Of a DNA stretch of 64,000 nt, positions 21,708 through 33,780 are shown piece after piece. Both the position numbers and the translations under genes were made by a program. Under the pieces are notes generated by a model. The model made no database searches and had not been told where the DNA came from. It saw nothing but the letters and a program-made list of their open reading frames with translations. This DNA is from Adiantum capillus-veneris (Eukaryota > Streptophyta > Polypodiopsida > Polypodiales > Pteridaceae), in contig CM043944.1 of NCBI GenBank assembly GCA_014529385.2, positions 86,271,884-86,335,883 on the forward strand, given 5' to 3'. The stretch's first letter is position 1; every line of letters starts with the position of its first letter.

Positions 21708-22090
21708 CTGAAAGCAGAGCGAAAGCAGTTACCTGGATTATGCAATACGCAACGGCTCCTGCGATCGAGAGCGAGCAAAGGAAAGGGAGCATGGAGGGCG
21801 GAGAGGCGGCTATGCTGGCGAATGTGAAAGGCAATAGCAAGGGCCGGGCGAGCAGGGCCAGGGCCAGTATATTGGCGGTGGCGGCGTTGTCGTGGTGGAT
21901 GACGAGGCCCATCTCGATGCGGAGGATGATGCCACATAGCGCAAGCATAGTTGCAGGTAAAGAAGAGGAGGACAGACCAAGTAGAGTAGAAATTGCCGTA
22001 GGTGTCGAAGCCTCTGGGGGTTTGCAGATAGCCCATGTAGGCGAGGCCGACGAGGAAGAAGAAGAGGGACTGCATATTCAATTTAACCGT
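21708..22090 (-). pseudogene. Fragment of a multi-span membrane protein gene
   Basis: Two overlapping minus-strand frames, joined by one frameshift near 21948, encode strongly hydrophobic segments (SLFFFLVGLAYMGYL near the start, then ILALALLARPLLLPFTFA and a final membrane stretch ending AVAYCIIQ). The open part stops at a good splice donor (CAG|GTAACTG), so it looks like an exon with the start of its intron. The gene family was not recognised. Part of the same exon and intron is repeated at 47013-47170, with repeat R beyond it in both places, suggesting a captured gene piece that moved with the repeat. Confidence 0.55.
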
Positions 22091-22460
22091 GCATATTCAA
22101 CTGTGCAATTGTGCTGCTTTTGGCGAAATTGCTGCCAATAAAAAATGACTATGAAAAGGGCCCAACAAAAAATGACTACGTAAGGAATTGAGAGCTTCTG
22201 TCCAAGGTGGCGAGATTCTGTCTTGCTGCAAAAGGTGACTTGCTTTTCAAAAAAAAAAAGTGACTTGCTTGACATATTCAAGTGCTGCGAAAACCCCGTT
22301 AGATTGCCTTCAAGAAAACCAGGAAAAATGTTTGCTTTCCACACGGCATCCACCTGAGATACCCTCTAATTGATCCCAAAACAAAACGTTTTGCTCCCGG
22401 GCTAGAAAAATAGATTTTTCCTAACCGAAGAAAATAAGGGCAAACTTGAAATTCTCCCGG

Positions 22461-22463
<3 letters not shown>

Positions 22464-22517
<54 letters not shown>
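22464..22517. repeat. (CA)n microsatellite
   Basis: 54 bp of uninterrupted CA dinucleotides. Confidence 0.97.
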
Positions 22518-22520
<3 letters not shown>

Positions 22521-24419
22521 GCTGCTTCACTGGTTCTTGATATTTTTTCTCTTATGAAAAGAAAGCTTCAAAATACTTTTTACCTCTTCTATGGATTAAA
22601 AAAAAAAAAACCCCTCTAAAAAAAGCCTGATAAGGCTATGGTTAGAAAGGGCTACACACTCCACCTCACTTGAGGGAGTGCCCGAGCTCACTTACCTCCT
22701 AGGTCTTGTTTACCACCTCCTATGGGTAACACTACCGGGCCTAGCCCATCGCAATACTTGAGTGGTTTTTTTCATCGGGTAAAACCCTGTCGTGATTACT
22801 CTGGCTACCTCTTCCTGGCACCGCGCAGGCGGCTTCATTTGCTCTGCTGGAGATCTCCCTAAGCGCCTGGATATCTGCGCGATTTGGAGTTATGGCAACC
22901 TCCCTACCTGCTCTATTTAAAGGTGAGAGTGCATCTCTGTCCCTCACTTAGTTTTGGTTGTGCTCTGCGTGACTGCTTGAAACTTGCTATTGCGTTTCTG
23001 TTGCAAAGAATGGAGCTCTCTACTCAAGTCACTCTGGTCGTTCACTGATATTCTTTGCTTCACTTATTGCATACTTAGGTCTCGTTCCGCTTGGGTTAAC
23101 ACTTTGAGAAGAGGATGTTTTGTTGACTGTATTAGTGATCTCCTCCTGATATTTCTGTAAAAACTGGCATGGGCCTTTTTTTCAGCTCTGTTTGATTACC
23201 AAATATTACATTGAAATCACTGCTTATGGTTTTTCCCCACCCTATGGCTGGTGGTCATTGCATAGTGGTTGGTTTAAAGATGCCGTTGTCTGCCCTGATA
23301 ACCAATACAATTTGGGTTATTTCCTTGTCTTGCTTACTAATCTCTATTGCACGATGGTGGGTTTGGTGCTCTGATTAGCTAAACTATTACTCTGTGCCGG
23401 GACTGTGTATCTTTTTGGAAATAGAGGGGGTGTGTGGTGCTCTACCCTCCGCACAAAAACTTACTACTGCTTCTGCCGAATTATCTACTGTCACGATGAC
23501 GGGACCTGGCTTATATTATATGGCCATAATGGCGCATTTGAGAAGTAGCATGAGGCTCTTGCTCTAATACTGGGTTATGTTACTCCTTGATGAAAATCAC
23601 ATATGGCCTATCATGCCATGACATGGTGGCTATGGTAAATGTCGCTGGCATTATTACTGGTTAATGTTTTTTAGTTGCATAGTACATAAGATTTCTGTGG
23701 TCCTCTTTTTGAAACAGCTTTACTGTCTACTAATTGCTCTTGAAAAACTTTTTGGTTCCCTACCTTATCAATGGCTGCACCGCTTGTTTGGGCTAATGCC
23801 TTTTTCTAAAAAATTGGTATTGACAGGTTGTTTTGGAATACATACTAACAGCATACTAATCTATTTGTAGGCTGGCCGGCTAACAGGAGTTGCCTTGATT
23901 ACATGGGCTGTGGTTTTTTTTTTTGACTGGTTGAACCCTAGTTGGAATTGGATGAAAGGGGTTTGGTATTACACCTTCTATACACCGATTGTGTGTTTTT
24001 CATTTTGCGAGGCTATACGTTAAGGCTGTCTTTTGAGCATACCTTGCTAAACATTTTAGCATGCCCACTAGTAGTTGATATATTTTTTTGGTATTATGGG
24101 TAATTACTGTCTGCATTTTTAGATTGATGATGATTTTTTTGGAAAAAAAGGGGGATATACTACTTTGACATCACTTTGGTAAGAAATGCTATCAGAAATG
24201 CATTCGGTTACATCTTTTGAAAAGATCCCTAATTTTTGGCCGATATACTGTTTTGGTGCTTTAAACATGGTATATCTCTTGTTCATGGTTCGGAATAAGG
24301 CCTGGTTTTTTTAGTGAACACTTCTTGTTACTTGGAATGTTTAAGAGAAGTATATGGTAAATGGAGTACAAGATAAAGGATGATTTGAAGTCCATGATGA
24401 GTTTCTAACTTAAAAAAAC
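22518..24419. other. T-rich stretch without genes, possible 5' part of the Penelope-like element
   Basis: About 1.9 kb of T-rich sequence with only short frames. It lies upstream of repeat copy 2 and the Penelope-like ORF in the same orientation, so it may be the element's long 5' region. No terminus was identified. Confidence 0.35.
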
Positions 24420-25020
24420 TAGCTTGATAATTTATACACAAACTGTAATTAAAACTTCATTTGGTGGTGCTTTCATAAACCGATAAAAATTGATGAAAAT
24501 ATATGGATAGGGGGATTCTACCACTTGGATTAGAAGGGGTGATGGCCTTCTAATCAGAATGATACTCTTTGACTAAAAAACTTTGGGATTATTTTTAGGT
24601 AATTATAAAAATATATATTTCCTAACTTTGGACTTAGCTTGTAAATTTTTGAAAAGTTTGTAAGATGGACATGTATAACAACTGGTATAGTCCATTGATA
24701 CCTGTAAAACACATCCAAGGCTAACTGAATTGTGGTCTTGTTTGGATGGATGCAGGTAAGGACTCTATCTAATCTTGGAAGGTTTTTTTTGACTTTGGCA
24801 AGCTGTCTTACACTGGATGGAACACTCACTTATAATTTGGGAAGTTCTTTTACTATCTGCATGTTGAAAGAGGATCTCTTTCCTACAAACATTGTACTTA
24901 AATGATTCTAATACTGAATTGTTTTTGTACTTATCTATTCTTTGTTCCATGGCCAGCTTTCTTTTGAATGTTAAAGTTCAATTATGTCTTATTATCTAAG
25001 ATTTAACAGCTACACACACA
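24420..25020 (+). repeat. Dispersed repeat, copy 2
   Basis: Matches 12481-13075. It has the same hairpin (24528-24555) with identical 10-bp arms and one loop change (gatgg for ggtgg), the same tgcaggtaag site, and the same ending acagctacacacaca. It lies about 300 bp upstream of the Penelope-like reading frame. Confidence 0.8.
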
Positions 25021-25313
25021 TCCTATACATAAGGTTTTTCTTTTTAGAAAAAGCGGGATACTGGCTTTGGAAATTTCCTTCAAAATTGAGTTCTATGTTG
25101 GACCCACAGTCTATAATCCCCTTATCGGTTGACTGGTGTTAGGTGGTCCTTCATAGACTTTATTTCTGGTCCCCTGCTCACGGCTATTATAGTCCTTGAC
25201 TTTGCCGGTTTTAGGTTTGCAGGCCCAAAAAGTTACAGTTACTGTTTCCACTTTCATTTATGTTTATACTGTTCCTTTTTTCAGGACTTTTACCCTATAG
25301 AAAGACAGCCCGC

Positions 25314-26346
25314 ATGAGCACTAATCACAACCTTGAGAATCATGCAAAGATTCTCGAACAGATTAAGCTATTCCTTAAGGACCGTAAACCAAGGAATGCT
25401 TTGGCAGTTAGAACTAGACCCTTCCTCTCTAGGAAGGCCAAAGATTGTATTACTTACTATAGTAAGTATAATTGAACCTCACCTCACTCTTTTGAAAAAT
25501 TGCAGACTCTTGCTCTCTCACAGGGCTTAGAATTGTCCTCGGAGCCTCTCTCAGTGGCCACATCTCTTGTACTCAGATGTATTAGCAGCTTGGATGCTTC
25601 TCAGCTAATTTATGATTCGGCTCTTACCTCTGACAAGAAATTATCTTTCTTACATATGCTATCTTTTAATGATTGGGTCAAAATTTTAGCTACATTAGAT
25701 AAAGACTCCATGGAAGGAGTGAATTTAATCACCCATTACATAGCCCAACTTCCCCTACTCTCCTCACAATACCAACAAGAGCTTTCCCTCTTCTCCTCCT
25801 CTGGTGCTAATCTGTCTATCTTTCTAAGGAAGTTATGTGGTCTCAATCCCTCTTTTGTCTGTACACCGGCTACTCCAACTATTCCACAAATTGGTGGAAT
25901 CTTTTGTCGGGATAGTGCTGCCCTTGAAGCAGTTAAGGAATTTCAGAGTAATCTTTGCTCCCTCAATGACTCTAACCTCTTGGAGATGGTGCCTAGAATA
26001 TCCAAAGTTTTCCCTATTTTACTTGTTAGACAAATTGAAATTGAATCCCTTGGGGTTGACCATCAACTTTGGGTCCTGCCCAACAAAGCTTTCTTAGCAC
26101 CCATTTTGAGTGAAACTTGGGTCTACCTTGCCAACCTCCGTGCCTCTACTATAGAAGACTGCAGACTCAAGATTCTAAAAGGAGGACAATTTTTGGACAA
26201 AGGGGCGCTTATCAAAGCACCTTCAATCTCAATCTCATTGACCACTCCAAGTGCCCTTCCGATACTGGCCTCTACATCCGTACCAAAGGAAACATGGAAT
26301 TTGCCAAGAGTAATCCTGACTTTTACACTCAAACCATCTGGAATGT
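25314..26346 (+). pseudogene. Penelope-like element, N-terminal coding part
   Basis: Starts at an ATG at 25314 (MSTNHNLENHAKILEQ). A TGA at 25473 interrupts, and the same frame reopens at 25500-26220. After a shift near 26200 the frame 26117-26346 carries on to the insertion point. A GTAAGT at 25462 and a TTGCAG ending at 25505 resemble a tiny intron, but removing it would shift the frame, so a plain nonsense mutation is as likely. Hydrophobic, leucine-rich helices dominate and no catalytic motif is seen. This would be the N-terminal region before RT. Confidence 0.55.
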
Positions 26347-26524
26347 TGTCAGGACAAGGGTCCTACGGGGCAAGGCCCAACCTAGGGGGTCAGGGACCTA
26401 GGCCAAGGGCCTGGACTGGGACCAGTGTGGACTGGGGATCCGCTTAGGGCAAGAGCTAGGAGCTAGGCCTATATAAAGGGCGGTAGGGAGGAGGATCCTA
26501 CATCTTAGTCTCCTAGGTCTTACA
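26347..26524 (+). repeat. 5' LTR of the 26-kb element
   Basis: 178 bp with TATA-like tatataaagg near 26470 and TG...CA ends. Confidence 0.93.
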
Positions 26525-26525
26525 T

Positions 26526-26537
26526 TGGTATCAGAGC
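26526..26537 (+). promoter_or_regulatory. Primer-binding site (initiator tRNA-Met)
   Basis: TGGTATCAGAGC one base after the LTR. Confidence 0.9.
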
Positions 26538-26602
26538 TAGGGGAGAGGAAAGCTATGGAGGAGGGAAGGAGAAGGGTCGATTTGCTGCTTGCAGGATTGC
26601 AT

Positions 26603-26604
<2 letters not shown>

Positions 26605-26695
<91 letters not shown>
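26605..26695. repeat. (CT)n microsatellite
   Basis: 91 bp of TC/CT repeats about 70 bp past the primer site, the longest simple repeat in the window. Confidence 0.97.
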
Positions 26696-26699
<4 letters not shown>

Positions 26700-29600
26700 G
26701 TCAAGCTGTCATGGCGTGGGCATGGTCCCTTGATTCGACAGTGGAGCCGACAAGCAGATCGCAGGAAGTGACCCGCACACAGACAAAGCGGAATTCGACC
26801 TGCTCGGATCCACACGCAGAGGATGGGGTTGGCTTCGCGCTGCCGTGGGGGGATTTTTTGTCACATGGCCTTGCCCGGAGATGGTCTGCATCGTCGACCC
26901 TGTGGGTTGCCTTGCTCGCGTAGTCGGCTGCCACCATGCAAGCTACAGGTTTTCCATGTTATTTTTTTTAGTGCCCTAAGCTTGACCATGCAAGGGCAGT
27001 TACACACGGTCAAGGCCCCATGCTATGCATCCGAGGACTAGCGGCAAGTATGCTCCAACATGTTACATGTCATCATGCGGCAAAGGCCATCATCATAGGC
27101 TTGGCAAGGCATCCATGGTGCAGGATTTTGCCATGGTGGGCTTGAACACAAGATTTCGAGCACATCAAGGGCCGCCATGAGCACCATCTTCCTAGCTGGT
27201 TGTTGTGAAATTGTACACATCTTTACCATTCGATCAAAGACAACGGGACTTTTGGTTTTCAAAGCATGATGTCAGCATCAAGGCGGATAATCGTCATGCT
27301 AGCATTCGCAATTGGCAATTGGGAAGCCAATGGCAAGGATTGGTTTGCGATGTGTTGCTTAAGGTAACTTATGAGTGTTGTTATTAAAATTATGTGTGAG
27401 CAAGGCTTATTACAGATATACAACACCATGCAAGGCTGCAATTGGCAAGGAAAGGACCTACGACAGGTCGCGGCATGTGATCAATCAGGTGAGCATTATT
27501 TTTATTTTTCGGGTTGTGTGGCACAATGTTACAAACCCTGCTGTATATTTGTATTAAGCAACAAAGGTGCGTGCATTTTAAGCACTCCACGCACACATAT
27601 GGCTTCTGACAGTTCTCATAAGCACTCACATTTTGTTGCATACTTTGATAGCAAGGGACAATTCCTTAGCAACTCAAGACAACCGGCATGGACTTTTACT
27701 GGCCAAGGTCAACATATTGCGTACAATCTTGGTAGTCATTACCATGATTTGGACTAAGGAGCATGGCTCCGATAGAGATAACCTTCACACAGGGGTTGAC
27801 GAGGCACGATGGTCTAGTAACAGAGCCAACTCAGGCATGCCCTGTGCCTTATAAGGCATCGATGATTGGCATGGCCGATTATTCTTTCAATTCTAAGCAC
27901 TAGGCAATTGGAAAGGGTGAAGTTGAATCCACAGTGACCGTGACTACTGAACCAAACATTATATCCGGCAAATCACTTCTTGGTTTTCTTCTTGCTGGTG
28001 ACTCATTTGATTCTTTTGGCAGCAAGCTTCGTCAGTAAGTGTACTGGATAAGGTACGCAATTGATTTTTTTGGTTATGCAACATCTGTTTGATAGCTACG
28101 ATATACAATAGACACGCATACACTATGCATACACTTTAGGCATGCACATCACAAGCATGGCCTGTGAAAATTACTGTAAGTACCAACACGTGGATTTGTT
28201 TAAAGATTGGAATGAAGCATGGCAAAATTGCAATCTTTAAACAGAGAGGCATGGCCTTTTACTGCACCTATTTTTGAAGGAAGCAAGGCTTCAATTTATG
28301 ACTCTTACATTAAGCTGTTTCCCGTTTGGGGTATGCTATGAGCACACGCCCTTGGGGAAGTTCTCCCTATGCCTACAATATATTTCAGGCCAACTTTCTC
28401 TCGCGCAACGGAGATGAAGATCTACATTTGAGCGAGTTTTTCTTCCCACATCTCAAGACAACTGGTTACAGCAGGATGACCAGGTACTGGCCAATGACTC
28501 GGAATCACGAGCAGTGGCACACAAGATTGACAAACTGGCAAAATAAGGAATACCACCTCACAAAATCCCAACCAGTTTAAACTGTGCAAGGCACTAATGG
28601 CTTTGGCTCTCAGGTTTGAGGCCATCACTCTCGCCAAGGGCTTCACAATCTGTATGCATGGCATGCTAACTAGGTGGCATAAATTCCACCGCTTCAAAGA
28701 TTACGCTTATGCTATCACACCAGGCACTCTGTCACAGACATACTAAGTTCTGGATAGTTTAAATTTATGGTTGCTGTCAACGCACACTACCACTAAATGG
28801 AACCTAAATCTACGACATATTTCACAAGCAAAGTGCAAATTTAAGTCATTTTTCTAAAGTCACGACCCCATACATGGTAAGAGGGTCAAGCTGTGGCTTG
28901 TGTTTTCTGTCCCCTCTCTTAATGAGAGCGTTGTACATGCAAATGATTTCATGTTCATAGGATAAGCTGCAAATCAGGCATAAGATGCCTAAGAGCACAC
29001 ATTTTGGGCACACACTCTCGAAATTTAAGGAAAGTTCCTCGGCCCATCATGCTCTTCTTCTCACAAGAATAATGAAAACTTTTTTAGAATCTTTTGATAC
29101 ATGTTTTTCCCGTATGTCAGCCTGAGACAAGGTGCTCTAACTCTCAACTAACACGTGGCTAAGATGCTACTCAAATTAGTCTTCATCGATTCGTCTGTTG
29201 AACACTAATTTGCATAATGGCTATGAGCCACATTGGCTAAGAGCCATTGTTAGGCCAAGGGTAAGACCTAACTACTGGCATTCTTTGGATAATTATTTTC
29301 AAGATCAACCAGATCTACCCAGGGAAGTACACATTGACATTATTGGCCAAGCAAGAGTCTTTGTCATTACGGATGTCTAGGGTGTCATTGTTTCCACTAC
29401 ATGTTTTCAGTGCGACACTCAAGTTGAGTTTTTTATACTCTTCAACTCACAACAACTGAGCTCTACAAGGAAGTATTGATGCAGCAATCAGTTGCGCTAG
29501 CATGGCTGTCCATAAGAGCTCGGCCGTTCACTTGTGTGGATTTCCTGCTCTCTCTATAGCACTACGGCGTGTCTATGGACATACTTTTTTGGGGTAAGAC

Positions 29601-31111
29601 CCGACGGGTGATTGTTACATCACCCCATAGGCATTAAGGATCCTAGTTTGATCTGCATTGCGAATCACAGTTGATCTCTCCCAGTTATACTTTCAAGGAA
29701 AGAATTCCGCAACCTACCACTCGGTAGAGGACGAACACACTTTTCACGTTGATTTGAATCATTCCGTACATGGTTAACTATGTTGGTTACCGTTATCTGC
29801 TAGTTGAGCAGTTTCTACAAGGAGTCTACCCAAGGGGTTTGACTACGTAGATTCTAATCCAAGGGTTTGGATTGCAAAGGCAACACCCAGGGTTCCCAGT
29901 GCAATGCTGTTTGTTTTTTCAGGTAGGGGACGTGCTCCTCTCCATTTGAATACATGTAAGTGTACATTACGTTCAAATCTCCAGGTATGCATCTATTGAT
30001 TTGGTTTTATTCCATTTTAGTATGCTTTGCTTGGTTTTTCAAGACGTATAAGTACGCTTGAATGTTACAGAGCCATGCCAAGGGCATGTCGGCACAAAGT
30101 ATTTTCGGCCAAGGATCAAATCTATCTTTCTGCCTTATGCTGTTACGAACCTACTTATAGGGTTCAATTTGGCACATGATTTCACATGGGATACAGACGG
30201 TCTAGGAACTCAAGGAGTTCGGTTTAGCCAGTGTGGAGCAAAGAATGAGGGTCCCTCTCACTCTTGTCGCAGAGTGTTTAGAGTTACCTTCACACACAAG
30301 TACCTCTTGTACTTGTAGGATGTTCTTTTTTCAGATATCCTTAGTTGAGACATATTCCATATTCGGCGAATATGAGTCTCTGGGACTGACAATGGCGCCC
30401 ACTATTTCAAATATGTGTCATGACAAAGTCCCTAGGTGCTGGTCACATCTGTTTTCTCGACCATTTTTAGCAGGACGTATTAGGAGCAATTTCGTGGCCA
30501 ACAATTGTCGGATACTTCGAATGACTTGTTAAGGTACAAGTACTGCTAAACAACATTACAGATGGTTGTTTATACATATAGAAAATGAAAAAGTTTCATT
30601 GTTTGTACCTAGAAGTGATCATTATTTCACCTTCTATTATGGTTCAGACGCTTCAGCAAGGCTTGCACCAGATTGCAACTGAAAGTATTTAGTTTCTTTT
30701 CAGAACTATTTACATTCCTCTTTAAATGTGTGCTAGGCGCATCACATTTACCATAAGTATTGGCACGGATCATTATGGATATACAGGTTCGAGTTTGTTT
30801 TTGCTAAATGCATGCACACTAGGTGTTATGCCACCCTAGTGTTTAGCAAAAGCTGATTCAGAGCGGCATGCATATTCCTTAAGATGTTGCTTATGAAGCA
30901 TTTTTCACTCTAAGTGCAATATCTCTAGGAGATTACTTTTGGGTCTACTAATCACCAATAGAGGTCATGGCTCGGTTTGGGCGTTTGTGGATTTTTTCAA
31001 GTTAACTACGATGGTTATTTCGGACATTGTTGATTCCTCACCAATGTTATACACTACTGTGATTCCCATTTACCAGTCATCTGGGACGACTGTCTGTAAA
31101 CCATGAGGGAA

Positions 31112-31249
31112 ACACATCTCAGTACTGTCAGTATCCAAGGGGATTGAGAGATTACAAGTGTAATCTTGGGCTAAAGGATAACACACCTCAGTAGTGTCAG
31201 TATCTAAGGGGATTGACAGATTACAAGTGTAATCTTGGGCTAAAGGATA
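31112..31249 (+). repeat. 69-bp tandem duplication with inner palindrome
   Basis: Copies 31112-31180 and 31181-31249 differ at about four bases. Each contains GATTACAAGTGTAATC, a 6-bp stem with a 4-nt loop. Confidence 0.85.
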
Positions 31250-31559
31250 TGCAAAGTGCTAATCCAATTCATAAGCATTTATTTCTCTTTTTGGAGTTTA
31301 CTCACTATCAGTTACCGCATGTTGCGACTAGGTAGTCTCTTCATGCATAAGTCAGGTTCTCAACCTTGACACTCGTTAGGGTGGGGTTGTTTACTGATGA
31401 AATTTGAGAACAAGTCAAGGAATTACTCTTGGCTGATGAGTTAGGTCAGCAAGTTACTTTCATAGAAAGTGAAAAGCGGTCTAAATGGAGTCTATACACT
31501 AGATGGTTGCAAATGGACAACAATGTGGAGATTCAAGATGTTACTCTTGGTTTCATTGA

Positions 31560-31697
31560 ACCTCCTGCGGAACCGTGTTCTGGGAAACCAAACAGCTAGA
31601 TCCATGAGGGATGCCACTTGGGAAAACATTAGTGTTCTTAAGAGAAGTTCTCCATTTTTGTTTTTGAGGACGAAAACTCTTCTTAAGGGGGGAGTAA
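31560..31697 (+). pseudogene. Gypsy integrase C-terminal tail
   Basis: The end of the frame at 31469-31816 reads R-D-A-T-W-E-N-I-S-V-L and, after about 20 residues, K-T-L-L-K-G-G-V, just before the polypurine tract. Plant Gypsy polyproteins end in just this way (E-D-A-T-W-E ... L-E-D-K-x-x-x-G-G). It identifies the parent superfamily of the element although the rest of pol is gone. Confidence 0.6.
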
Positions 31698-31874
31698 TGT
31701 CAGGACAAGGGTCCTACGGGGCAAGGCCCAACCTAGGGGGTCACGGACCTAGGCCAAGGGCTTGGACTGGACCAGTGTGGACTGGGGATCCGCTTAGGGC
31801 AAGAGCTAGGAGCTAGGCCTATATAAAGGGCGGTAGGGAGGAGGATCCTATGTCTTAGTCTCCTAGGTCTTACA
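31698..31874 (+). repeat. 3' LTR of the 26-kb element
   Basis: 177 bp, followed by TSD AATGT. Confidence 0.93.
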
Positions 31875-33780
31875 AATGTCTTTCAACCTTATGTAAAATG
31901 TGACTGCAGATTTCTTGATCCTAAAGCCCCTTGTGAATCCAGCATCATGTGGTTCGATCACACCATTTGGTTTCTTCTCAACCATCTGGACTTACTCTTC
32001 CCAGAGAAACCTATGGACTTTCACCTCTCCCTCATTTGCTCTTGGTTAGGTGGCCAAGCTAAACAAATTGTGATTGCACAGATTTCCTTTAACATCTTCC
32101 GTGGTTTAATGTTGGACATCTTGAAGGAGTTAAAATCTGATGAACCCAGAATTTACTTAACTACTTATGCTAACTTTAAAGGTGTTAAGATCATCACTAG
32201 CTTACTTAAACCTTGTATTGATGAGGATGACTCCTCTGCTCTCAAAAGATCCAACTCTTTGATTACCCCCAACTCCCTCACTTCCTTTCTAACACCTAGC
32301 TATACAAGAGGAAGAGGCAAGTCCCCTCCCATCAAAAATTTCCTTGAGTTTTAAACCTTGGTAATACTGCAGGTTACTACAAGCCCTTGCGAAAGAAGAA
32401 CCCTCAACAAAGTAGTGCAGAACAAGGGATTCATCTACATACACAGTCTCTTTCACAATGTACTTCTCAATTGGATTCAACCAAAAAATCTTTTTTGTGA
32501 GTGCTTTGATCTATTTTTTGGCAATCACAATTTTTTTGACAATATTTTCATAGGATGGAAATATCAGCATCCCATTAAGAATCTAATTTACAGTAACGAC
32601 TTTCTTCGGCAAGAATCTGCTCCCCATTGTACATGCTTTTAGTTCACCACTTTTTGCAGGAATTTTGAGGATTATGGTAATCATGTGTGCACCTATGATC
32701 TTAGCATTATTGAAAATACCACATGAGTTTCAAAAGGTATTGAAGGTGTGGTTCATTGTTGGTTTAGATAAAATCTCTAATTGTCCCACTCTTATTTGTA
32801 AAAACTTAGCCTAGAAAGCTGCTCATTCTTGAGTATCCGAAAAGGAGTTCAAAAGAATTAATACATCTCTACAAACAATTACCAATAACATCTCAAGACA
32901 CTTAGAGAAATTGGGATATTCTCTTCAAGATACTAAATTGCCAGTACTTTTTCCTACCTATAAGATTTATAAACATAAAGTTAAATGGATATCAGATGCT
33001 TCAAATGGCATATTTACAGATATCACCAAAGATATCACTCTTTGTCTTGACCTTATATTAGCAGATTTTGAACATATATGTGCATCTAAACAAAAAATCT
33101 ACCATAACTTTCTACAAATACAATACAAACCCCTTTTGGATAACAAAAAACTCTAGTGAGGTTTCTCTTAACCTCCCTAAACATATTTTTCATCTTTTCT
33201 CAGCAAATATTACTCAGTGTTATGAGAATATTCCCTTAGAAGGTGATCTTGGGCTTAAAGATGTACTATCACAAGTTATCAAACTAGATTTTTTTAATGC
33301 TAGCAAGAGAGGTTTTTTCTGCATATCTCTTTCCAAAAAACCTAGATGGTTAAAAAAGACACACTCTTCCCACCCCTTACATTTCAATGAAGAGAAGTTA
33401 TGTCTCTACATATCATGGTTACTTGAAAACTATACCATTCTCTCTGAAGGACATTGTTTTAACCAAAGCCTTGGCATCCCCATGGGGTTTTCCTGCTCCC
33501 CGCTTATGTGTAATATATTCCTTGCCTTCTTCGAATACAAGTGGTTTCTCAAAACCATGGGAGATAAAAGTAATAAACTTTCACTATTTAGACAAACTTA
33601 CATATTTATGGATGACTTACTGAACATCAACAACAAAGACTTTTTAAGGAGATCTGGCATATATATCCTAACTGCTTAAAATTAGAATCAACTTCTTTAC
33701 AAGGGTTCACAACACCTAATGGATTTTTTTTCACTCAGTACAATTCCTCAACTTTTCTATTTCTCTATATGCTCTAAGTT
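31875..33780 (+). pseudogene. Penelope-like element, reverse transcriptase part
   Basis: The first frame continues the interrupted ORF to 32354. Next, 32911-33156 holds an RT N-terminal segment (fingers: Y-K-H-K-V-K-W-I-S-D-A-S). The frame 33068-33679 holds the RT core: motif A area N-I-T-Q-C-Y-E-N-I-P-L, motif B G-I-P-M-G-F-S-C-S-P, and motif C Y-I-F-M-D-D-L-L. The family has an aspartate at the first position of motif A, replaced here by asparagine. One frameshift after motif C, an I-Y-P-N-C-L-K-L-E segment typical of the Penelope group follows, and similarity stops near 33780. At least three breaks make it inactive. Confidence 0.7.

Larger units (their letters stand above)
26538..31684 (+). 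other. Interior of the 26-kb LTR element
   Basis: No gag, protease or RT frame recognised on either strand. It contains the (CT)n tract, several 60-130-residue chance frames (for example 27371-27757 and 28326-28580) and a 69-bp tandem duplication near 31.1 kb. It may hold captured host sequence, but none was identified. Confidence 0.55.
26342..31879 (+). mobile_element. LTR retrotransposon with short LTRs and almost no coding content, TSD AATGT
   Basis: LTRs at 26347-26524 (178 bp) and 31698-31874 (177 bp) begin TGTCAGG and end TCTTACA. They are flanked by the 5-bp direct repeat AATGT (26342-26346, 31875-31879). The primer site TGGTATCAGAGC is at 26526-26537 and the polypurine tract aaggggggagtaa at 31685-31697. 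The LTRs differ at only about five places. The 5.2-kb interior has only short frames; just before the polypurine tract a stretch reads like the tail of a Gypsy integrase (R-D-A-T-W-E-N-I). It fits a large non-autonomous derivative of a Ty3/Gypsy element. Confidence 0.92.
25314..33780 (+). mobile_element. Penelope-like retroelement split by an LTR element
   Basis: Coding pieces at 25314-26346 and 31875-33760 lie in the same direction. With the LTR element 26347-31874 (and one TSD copy) ignored, the frame crosses the junction without a shift, which shows that they were one gene. The right part ends in a Penelope-type reverse transcriptase. The left boundary may reach 24420 or beyond. No GIY-YIG endonuclease was seen. 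The element is dead: several frameshifts, a changed catalytic residue and the insertion. Confidence 0.7.

Noticed and set aside
25462-25505. 44-nt intron in the Penelope-like ORF
   Set aside because: Sites look good but the length is not a multiple of three and splicing would shift the frame; too short for most plant introns.
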